Made by a program: the position numbers and the translations under genes. From Muribaculaceae bacterium (GTDB lineage Bacteria > Bacteroidota > Bacteroidia > Bacteroidales > Muribaculaceae), in the NCBI GenBank assembly GCA_016290325.1, contig JAEETL010000024.1, positions 1 to 41,030 on the forward strand: DNA of 41,030 bases, written 5' to 3'. How positions within the stretch are numbered: position 1 is the stretch's first letter; each line of letters opens with the position of its first letter. The notes beneath the pieces are model-generated. The model ran no database searches. It saw only the letters and a list, made by a program, of their open reading frames with translations, and was not told the origin of the DNA. Below are positions 8,293-13,032 of this stretch, piece by piece.

Positions 8293-9789
8293 CTAGCTAT
8301 TAAGCAGGTAATTTAATGCCTGGCGCGGGTTATCGCTATCAGGGTACAAAAACCGCCCAATATCGGCCTTTTTGTAGTCGGTGTTATCAACAAGCCATCG
8401 CGCAACGTCCTTTTTAGCGATTAGCGGCTTTCTATGCGCGTCCGCTATGCTGTAAAGCGTCTTTACTTGCTGGTGTAACAAATACAACGTCAAGCGCACA
8501 CAATAGCGCATTGTCGCGGCTGTGATGCTGTTTTCATTCCTAAGCCTAGCGACTACCACCGCAAGGCGGCAAAGCGTGTAGTGTGCTTTCGGGTAGAGCG
8601 ACGCAACGCGATATAACAGCGTGTCGTCTTCTTGTCTCGCCATCGCTTCGTATGTAGCGCACTGAACTTGCCATTTGTGTCTAGCCTCTAGCCTCACGGC
8701 CTTTGCCGCGTCGTCTTCGTAAATGTGCGCTAGCTGGTTATGCTGCAGCCTATCTACATAAGACTGCCACAACCGTCTAACTTCTTCGGTAATTGGCGGC
8801 TCTTCCATCGTCGGCGGCTGTGTCTCCATCGGGACAAATAGAAACCTATCAAAGAAACCGTCGCCGCGGTCTATATACTTACGCATGATCCTGGCCAGCA
8901 TATCGGGCTGCGTTGTGGTTAGGATGGTAACGGCGGGTGACGGTATAAGCATCGGGCAACCGCCCACCGTTTCACGCGATACGTCTTCTTGTGAGTACAT
9001 CGTTTTTAAATTGGCCTCGGCCGGGCTGCTAGTCTTGTTGTATTGGCCAAGCCCGCCAATTAGTCCGTCGAACTCGTCACGCGCCCAAAAGATTGCACCG
9101 CCATTGATGTAACACTTTGCAAAAAACTGCTCGTCCGTGATACCGTCGGCGATAAGTGATTTTAACCTCGGCTCGTCGCCCCGTTCTTTTTTGGGCATAC
9201 TTGACCATTGGGCATAATCAGCGCAATAACGGTCGTACGCTTCGCGCTCATAATGGCGCAAAGGACTAGAGAAAAATTTTGTTATCGGCGATTTGTTAGT
9301 ACCTGGGCCACCATTAAGCACCCACCACAACGCCGGCCAATCCGTATCATTGCCAAAGTGTCCGAGGCAAGATTTACCAAGAGACGCGCCCGCAACCGCA
9401 AACAGCGAAGCCCAAGCCCCGGCGGGGTCTGCGTTGCGGTTCTTGCAAACAGCATCGACAACGCCCTTTAGATCATCGGGCATATAGTCAGCCGGGAACG
9501 CGTCGAGAGTGCCACCGAAATTCGCCGGGCTTGCCGAATTGTCGGCGGTGTCCTCGTCGCTAAAGAACTCGTCGGCCATCGCGTCCCATTGCCGTTGCTG
9601 TTCCTCGTCGCTTGAATTGCCGCTGATTGCCTCGGCAAAGCCTTCAATATGTGTGCTTTGAATATTATGGCCGCTAAATTTGTTAGTGTCAGCACTTTGC
9701 ACTATCTTTGCGGTGTTCTTAATTTCGCCGCTTGTATTAAAGACATCTCGCCCCGCTCCCCCGGCGGGGCTTTTTTGTTTCTCTGCCAT
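8293..9789 (-). CDS. DUF3987-type ATPase/helicase-primase-like protein
   Basis: The 498-residue protein has a disordered, acidic N-terminal 90 residues, then an ATPase core. A P-loop-like GGPGTNKS lies at 160-167 after WALLWWVL-type strand residues. An acidic strand FWARDEFDGL lies at 234-243, Walker B-like. The sensor-like strand TILTTTQPD and the motif RGDGFFDRFLF follow, which is characteristic of DUF3987 proteins. That family is common on Bacteroidales mobilisable elements and is often paired with VirE-N or primase domains, which are absent here. It probably acts on replication or copy control of the excised element. It is the last gene of the operon starting at 10634, 14 bases after the HTH gene. 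Confidence 0.72.
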   Translation of the reverse strand: MAEKQKSPAGGAGRDVFNTSGEIKNTAKIVQSADTNKFSGHNIQSTHIEGFAEAISGNSSDEEQQRQWDAMADEFFSDEDTADNSASPANFGGTLDAFPADYMPDDLKGVVDAVCKNRNADPAGAWASLFAVAGASLGKSCLGHFGNDTDWPALWWVLNGGPGTNKSPITKFFSSPLRHYEREAYDRYCADYAQWSSMPKKERGDEPRLKSLIADGITDEQFFAKCYINGGAIFWARDEFDGLIGGLGQYNKTSSPAEANLKTMYSQEDVSRETVGGCPMLIPSPAVTILTTTQPDMLARIMRKYIDRGDGFFDRFLFVPMETQPPTMEEPPITEEVRRLWQSYVDRLQHNQLAHIYEDDAAKAVRLEARHKWQVQCATYEAMARQEDDTLLYRVASLYPKAHYTLCRLAVVVARLRNENSITAATMRYCVRLTLYLLHQQVKTLYSIADAHRKPLIAKKDVARWLVDNTDYKKADIGRFLYPDSDNPRQALNYLLNS

Positions 9790-9803
9790 CGCTGTTAGTC
9801 TGT

Positions 9804-10109
9804 TTATTGTTTCTTGGTCTGGGCTGCAAGTGCTTCTACATCGCTACGATGATAGAGAACACGACGGCCGACTTTGACCTTTTGTAAATACCGCTTCTTG
9901 TCCCAATTGTGAAGCGTTGCGGCCGTTACGTGCAAGTGTTCGCACACCTCGGCGGCTGTCATAAGGTCGCCACCGTTCACGGCGGGGACGGGCGTAACGT
10001 TAGCCGTGTAACGCTCCATTGCGTTAGTTACAGCGCGGGTAATAAGTCGCTCCAGCTCTTCGCCTTGCACTTGGTAAATTACTCCGTGGTTGATGTGGTT
10101 ACTGCTCAT
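9804..10109 (-). CDS. Helix-turn-helix protein, excisionase-like
   Basis: The 101-residue protein carries a MerR/Xis-type winged helix-turn-helix in its second half: LMTAAEVCEHLHVTAATLHNWDKKRYLQKVKVGRR is the recognition region (about 49-83), and YHRSDVEAL is the wing. The first 45 residues are helical and may mediate oligomerisation. This family includes the excisionases and regulators of Bacteroidales integrative elements. It overlaps the preceding gene by 11 bases and precedes the DUF3987 gene, so all are likely translated from one transcript. It could be the recombination directionality factor or a regulator. Confidence 0.7.
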   Translation of the reverse strand: MSSNHINHGVIYQVQGEELERLITRAVTNAMERYTANVTPVPAVNGGDLMTAAEVCEHLHVTAATLHNWDKKRYLQKVKVGRRVLYHRSDVEALAAQTKKQ

Positions 10110-10452
10110 TGTCTTCGGTGTTTTCGTTGTTTAACTCGGCCGCTGGATCTACGGCGATTGCGTAATTAGCGGCAATCTCATTGAAGCGGTTAAAAAGTGC
10201 CTCGGCTTCACAAAGGAACGACCACAACTTTCCGAGCCGCTGCACGGCGTTTTTAAATGCTGGGTACTGCTTCGGAAATACAATTATCTGGTCGGCCGTG
10301 TCAAGTTTCACGTTTGCCCGTTCAAGGTCTCCGGCGTTAATCGCTTCGGCCGCTTCATTGCCAAGCGTTTCCAAAGCATCCATCCAAATTTGCTGCTGTG
10401 ACTTGTCGGCCAAGTTCAAGGCCGTAATCTTTAGAATGTCGTCGCGGTTCAT
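10099..10452 (-). CDS. Unknown helical protein in the element operon
   Basis: The 117-residue protein is not recognised. It looks all-helical and acidic, with a central stretch VFPKQYPAFKNAVQRLGKLWSFL and an Asn/Glu-rich tail. There is no membrane segment or cysteine cluster. It overlaps the upstream HTH gene by 4 bases (ATGA) and the downstream one by 11, so it is clearly part of the operon. A role as a partner of the DNA-binding proteins is possible but unproven. Confidence 0.65.
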   Translation of the reverse strand: MNRDDILKITALNLADKSQQQIWMDALETLGNEAAEAINAGDLERANVKLDTADQIIVFPKQYPAFKNAVQRLGKLWSFLCEAEALFNRFNEIAANYAIAVDPAAELNNENTEDNEQ

Positions 10453-10634
10453 TTTTCGCCTCCTTTCGTCAGTTTCTTTAAGTCACTTACGCGGTAGTAA
10501 ATACCTTTCCCCACACGGACACGGGGCAAGTAGCCCGTTTTCGCCCAGCGTGCCAACGTGCGATCACATACGCCAAGCGACAATTTTACATCTGATTTAG
10601 GCACTAAACCCAATAAATTATCATTGTGATTCAT
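10449..10634 (-). CDS. Small helix-turn-helix protein, first gene of the operon
   Basis: This 61-residue protein is almost entirely one winged helix-turn-helix: VPKSDVKLSLGVCDRTLARW is followed by KTGYLPRVRVGKGIYYRVSDL, the recognition helix and wing. It is of the excisionase/MerR-like type that binds DNA as part of a cooperative filament in many integrases' systems. It is the promoter-proximal gene, 36 bases after a clear promoter, and its stop overlaps the next start by 4 bases. It may autoregulate the operon. Confidence 0.7.
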   Translation of the reverse strand: MNHNDNLLGLVPKSDVKLSLGVCDRTLARWAKTGYLPRVRVGKGIYYRVSDLKKLTKGGEK

Positions 10635-10669
10635 AAAATAAAAACATTATTTATAAATATTCGATGATG

Positions 10670-10701
10670 CAAAAGTACAACCGTGTCGATAAAAGTCCAA
10701 A
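10670..10701 (-). promoter_or_regulatory. Promoter of the HTH-DUF3987 operon
   Basis: On the minus strand a -33 TTTG (10701-10698), a 20-base spacer and a -7 TACTTTTG (10677-10670) match the Bacteroidetes consensus exactly. The first start codon is at 10634. Confidence 0.75.
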
Positions 10702-10985
10702 TAATTTGCATATAAAGTAGTTATAAGTTATTTACATTTTTGAATATCAGCAGGTTATAAAAGTAATAATATACAAGAAAATCGCTATAAATCAGCCTTT
10801 TGCGTCGCCATACAACAAAATAATTATTCATTTTCTATGCTTGTAGTTACCTCTTTCACCGCCTTTTCGCCATTCTCCCAGGTACTCAAAAAAACTTATT
10901 AACTACGTTAATAAAATCGGCTGGACTATCGGAACAGCCCAACCGAAAAAAAGCAATGAAGATAAAGAAAATAAGCGAATACCCG
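10702..10985. other. Non-coding gap between the two element operons
   Basis: This AT-rich stretch holds no credible gene. It contains the terminator of the upstream operon (10918-10945) and sequence upstream of the promoter at 10670-10701. No clear repeats or further promoters stand out. Confidence 0.5.
10918..10945 (-). terminator. Terminator after the 235-residue protein gene
   Basis: A stem of about 12 bp with wobble pairs (CGGCTGG.../...CCAACCG) and a 4-base loop is followed on the minus strand by ATTTTATT. It lies 40 bases past the stop at 10986. Confidence 0.6.
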
Positions 10986-11693
10986 CTATTTTGCCGGGAA
11001 CAATCCTTCGCGATCTATCAGATTGATGTATCTTTCGGCCGTTAGTTCCATGTCGCCGACGATTTGCCCCTGCTCGTTACGTTTGCAAAGGTAGTCCCGC
11101 AACAAGTGGCGTGTCGTTCCGCCATGCTTCGTCCCGTCCTGATACCAATACAATTGGCCGTGAATCGCAAAAGGCTTCATCCGTTTGGCGCGCTCAAATT
11201 CTGCTACCTTGTTCAGCACCTCGACGACTTCACCCAACAGCGTGTAATAACGCTGCTCGTCCTCGGTAAAGTGCCGTGTGGCCTGTTCGTTCGCCCATGC
11301 CTTGACGGTCTTCTCGTCAAACCAAAATTTGCCTTTGCTGTCCTGCTTGACCGGAAAGGCGTTGCGCTGTTTCATTATCGCCTCGATCGTGATAACGTAA
11401 GGCTCGGCGGCTGCTCCGGCTTGGTTGTACTCTTCCAAAACCCTTTGCCGCGTCGCTGACGGGACAAAGCCCGATGTCGCAACGAAACGCTTGTAGTTAT
11501 CCGTGAGGTATTGTTTTAACCAATCCTTTGAGACCTTTTGCAGCGTCTCCGCATCATTAACCGTGATGCCGATTGCAGGTGCTGCAAGTGCCGCGACTGC
11601 ATCGTTAAGCCGCTGGCAGTCTTTCTCCACCTCTTTAAGAAGCTCGTCGCGCTTCTTCTCGTCTAGCCTTGTTGGTCTCAAATGTTTTGCCAT
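10986..11693 (-). CDS. Unknown 235-residue protein of the element
   Basis: I do not recognise this protein. The first 45 residues are highly charged and probably coiled (DEKKRDELLKEVEKDCQRL). The middle has mixed helices with SGFVPSATRQRVLEEYNQAG. The C-terminal third contains YWYQDGTKHGGTTRHLLRDYL, with a concentration of aromatic and basic residues that could contact nucleic acid. It is soluble and without a signal peptide. It is the last gene of the operon beginning at 12017, overlapping the 54-residue gene by 16 bases. Candidates are a replication initiator, a helper-interference protein or a regulator; none can be supported from sequence alone. Confidence 0.65.
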   Translation of the reverse strand: MAKHLRPTRLDEKKRDELLKEVEKDCQRLNDAVAALAAPAIGITVNDAETLQKVSKDWLKQYLTDNYKRFVATSGFVPSATRQRVLEEYNQAGAAAEPYVITIEAIMKQRNAFPVKQDSKGKFWFDEKTVKAWANEQATRHFTEDEQRYYTLLGEVVEVLNKVAEFERAKRMKPFAIHGQLYWYQDGTKHGGTTRHLLRDYLCKRNEQGQIVGDMELTAERYINLIDREGLFPAK

Positions 11694-11842
11694 GATCGTT
11701 TGCTTTTTTCAAGTTCTTCGTCGCTGGTGTCCTTTGGCAGCTCGCCGCGCGCCTGGAGTTCACGTTTAAGCGCGTCGCGCCTCTGCTTGGCCTCTTTCAT
11801 TTCGGCCTCGGTCAGTTGTTGTTCATTCGGTGACTGTTCCAT
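11678..11842 (-). CDS. Small charged protein between HTH and unknown gene
   Basis: A 54-residue frame begins MEQSPNEQQLTEAEMKEAK and ends KSKRSWQNI. It is almost wholly charged and helical (EAEMKEAKQRRDALKRELQ), like a short coiled coil. The ATG overlaps the preceding HTH gene by 20 bases and the stop overlaps the following gene by 16, leaving no gap in the operon. Without it the operon would have a 129-base hole, which supports it being translated. It could pair with the charged N-terminus of the next protein. Confidence 0.55.
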   Translation of the reverse strand: MEQSPNEQQLTEAEMKEAKQRRDALKRELQARGELPKDTSDEELEKSKRSWQNI

Positions 11843-12017
11843 ATAACGCGGTTTCTAGTTGTTCTTTTGTGAAAATGATAATGTTACCACTTGGGCGGCT
11901 GTATTTCAGCCTACCCGATGCCATCCACTTGCGGACGGTCGCAACGCTGACGCGCGCGAAAGCGGCGGCACTCTTCAAGCCTCTAAATGTCTGCTCGCTG
12001 TTTTGCTCGTTGGTCAT
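11823..12017 (-). CDS. Small helix-turn-helix protein (third in the element)
   Basis: This 64-residue protein has a MerR/excisionase-like fold: LKSAAAFARVSVATVRKWMAS forms the helix-turn-helix, and LKYSRPSGNIIIFTKEQL forms the wing. It is the first gene of the second minus-strand operon. A TATCTTTG promoter box and a 12-bp palindrome lie directly upstream, so it is a good candidate for an autorepressor or for the excisionase. It is most like the 61-residue HTH protein in size and plan. Confidence 0.7.
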   Translation of the reverse strand: MTNEQNSEQTFRGLKSAAAFARVSVATVRKWMASGRLKYSRPSGNIIIFTKEQLETALYGTVTE

Positions 12018-12048
12018 ACTGAAAACTTATTAAAACGGTTTACTTCGG

Positions 12049-12078
12049 CAAAGATAGTGCTATTTTGTATAATTATAC
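12049..12078 (-). promoter_or_regulatory. Promoter -7 box with overlapping palindromic operator
   Basis: On the minus strand TATCTTTG (12056-12049) matches TAnnTTTG, with the start codon at 12017. A perfect 12-bp palindrome GTATAATTATAC at 12067-12078 sits in the -33 to -7 spacer, where a bound dimer would block transcription. A further half-site GTATAA follows at about 12087. The -33 box is poor, as in regulated promoters. Confidence 0.5.
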
Positions 12079-12083
12079 GATAA

Positions 12084-12630
12084 TTTGTATAAAATTGTGA
12101 TATTTTGAGGAAAAAATCGAGGAAAAAATTTTTGCGATGGGTGACTACTGCATATTTGCGGCTTTGCCAGGGGGGGGGCGGGGGTGCTTCATTTCCTGCG
12201 TTGTGAGCGCGTCTAGGTCTCCGGCTATATAGTTAGTCGTTTTCGTGGAGAAAAGCCCGTAAAAGGCCGTTTCCGTTGAAAATTGAGGTAATATTTATTC
12301 GTTTTGTGCTTGCGGTTGTGGAAATCGGTGTATCTTTGTGGCGCAACATGGCTTTGGCTGGCTTCGGGAGTGGTCCGGGGCTGGCCTTTCGTTTCTCCCT
12401 GGTTCTACTCCATCGGTCGCGCTGGTCTAAGAGTGGCTATTTGCCTCCACTTTACGCACTTTTTCACTATTTCGGTTGAATATCAGCTACTTAATTGGTG
12501 TAAAGCGTAAAGTGTAAAGTGTAGTGTAACTATTTTTCTCCATCCATCCGACCGCAAGCGGTTTGTGTCTACTGGGCGGTCACTCCTGGAAAGGCTTTCA
12601 AGGTTCAAAAATGGCACATAGACAAATAAA
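12084..12630. other. Non-coding right end of the element
   Basis: No credible gene is seen here. The stretch contains a G tract (nine G, one C, five G at 12170-12184), a rightward TATCTTTG promoter-like box at 12331-12338, and an inverted repeat CACTTTACGC/GCGTAAAGTG (12448-12457 and 12505-12514). Its length and repeat content suit a replication or transfer origin or an untranslated RNA, but none is shown. Confidence 0.5.
12448..12530. repeat. CACTTTA-type inverted repeat cluster, right arm
   Basis: CACTTTACGCAC at 12448-12459 faces an inverted copy GCGTAAAGTG at 12505-12514, and TAAAGTG occurs twice in tandem at 12508-12521. The reverse complement of 12505-12530 matches the repeat at 8211-8243 apart from one missing heptamer and two substitutions. 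Confidence 0.7.
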
Positions 12631-12652
12631 GTGCAAAATTTGTGCAACTTTT
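12631..12652 (+). repeat. Paired GTGCAA boxes at the right end
   Basis: GTGCAA occurs at 12631-12636 and 12642-12647, an 11-base period equal to that of the left end. TTGTGCAACTTTT at 12640-12652 is identical to 6235-6247. The pair lies about 70 bases inside the right att copy, a usual distance for integrase arm sites. Confidence 0.4.
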
Positions 12653-12678
12653 CGTAATATAGGCATTTATAAAACAAA

Positions 12679-12707
12679 ACTAACCGCCTATAAATCAGAC
12701 AGTTAGT
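12679..12707 (-). terminator. Element-supplied terminator for tRNA-Cys
   Basis: ACTAAC/GTTAGT pair around a partly paired 17-base interior. On the minus strand TTTTGTTTTAT follows. The hairpin is 11 bases downstream of the tRNA 3' end, in the position that the native hairpin (6060-6094) would hold, and it has the same CTAACC...AGTTAG core. Confidence 0.6.
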
Positions 12708-12717
12708 AAAAATCTAT

Positions 12718-12734
12718 GAGGTCGCTAGCGGACT
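12718..12734. repeat. Right attachment-site copy within tRNA-Cys
   Basis: These 17 bases match 6104-6120 exactly. They form the last bases of the tRNA-Cys gene (acceptor strand and part of the T stem) plus one base downstream, so integration keeps the tRNA intact. Confidence 0.85.
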
Positions 12735-12790
12735 CGAACCGCTGTGCCCGGTTTTGCAGACCGGTGACTAAACCACTCATCCAAGCGACC
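12719..12790 (-). tRNA. tRNA-Cys (anticodon GCA)
   Basis: A full cloverleaf can be drawn on the minus strand: acceptor stem GGTCGCT/AGCGACC, anticodon stem CCGGT/ACCGG around the loop CTGCAAA with anticodon GCA, and T arm AGCGG-TTCGAGT-CCGCT. The discriminator base is U, as expected for tRNA-Cys. The 3' CCA is not encoded. The 3' end is the insertion target of the adjacent element. Confidence 0.95.
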
Positions 12791-12807
12791 TTTCGTGATT
12801 AGCGGTG

Positions 12808-12838
12808 CAAAATTACTGCAGTTTTTTGACCTGTGCAA
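12808..12838 (-). promoter_or_regulatory. Promoter of tRNA-Cys
   Basis: On the minus strand TTG (12838-12836), a 20-base spacer and TAATTTTG (12815-12808) match the Bacteroidetes consensus. The first tRNA base is 18 bases past the -7 box. The box begins with the stop codon of the Cys-rich peptide gene. Confidence 0.75.
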
Positions 12839-13025
12839 CTTTATCGGCACATTTTTTTACTGAATTTTTCTCGGGGCGTTGGCAGCAATCCCTCGATTTA
12901 CAACTGGCACAAGCAGTTAGCGACGATTTCTTACCCCTGATGGAGCGGATCACCGACCTCAGTGCAGCCAGTACGGCAGCCAGTACGATCACGCCAGCAA
13001 GTACATATTGAATTACATCATTCAT
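12813..13025 (-). CDS. Cys-rich single-span membrane peptide (FeoB-associated type)
   Basis: The 70-residue protein starts MNDVIQYVLAGVIVLAAVLAA, one hydrophobic segment (about 5-24), then a basic stretch (RSIRGKK) and a Cys-rich tail, CASCKSRDCC, with a further C near the end. The layout matches small FeoB-associated Cys-rich membrane proteins, which may bind metal, but no feoB is in the window. I chose the internal ATG because it begins 7 bases after the topB stop and directly precedes the membrane segment; a longer frame adds 13 residues that overlap topB. Its last codons hold the tRNA-Cys promoter. Confidence 0.65.
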   Translation of the reverse strand: MNDVIQYVLAGVIVLAAVLAALRSVIRSIRGKKSSLTACASCKSRDCCQRPEKNSVKKCADKVAQVKKLQ

Positions 13026-13032
13026 GATTCTA

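Larger units (their letters stand above)
6104..12734. mobile_element. Integrated genetic element in the 3' end of tRNA-Cys, about 6.6 kb
   Basis: A 17-bp direct repeat (GAGGTCGCTAGCGGACT) at 6104-6120 and 12718-12734 bounds the segment. The right copy is the acceptor and T-arm end of an intact tRNA-Cys; the left copy is isolated. A tyrosine integrase gene begins 192 bases inside the left end. Inside are two small plus-strand genes, two minus-strand operons with three HTH proteins, a DUF3987-type ATPase, and unknown proteins. No relaxase, coupling protein, type IV secretion, capsid, terminase or obvious cargo gene is visible. It could be a mobilisable element needing a helper, a phage satellite, or a reduced remnant. 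The boundaries and integrase are solid; the class is open. Confidence 0.85.

Noticed and set aside
12276..12510. Two overlapping plus-strand frames of 67-68 residues in the right end of the element
   Set aside because: Composition is odd (Trp/Leu-rich without a clear membrane pattern), starts have no supporting context, and the frames run across the inverted repeat. I treat the stretch as non-coding.
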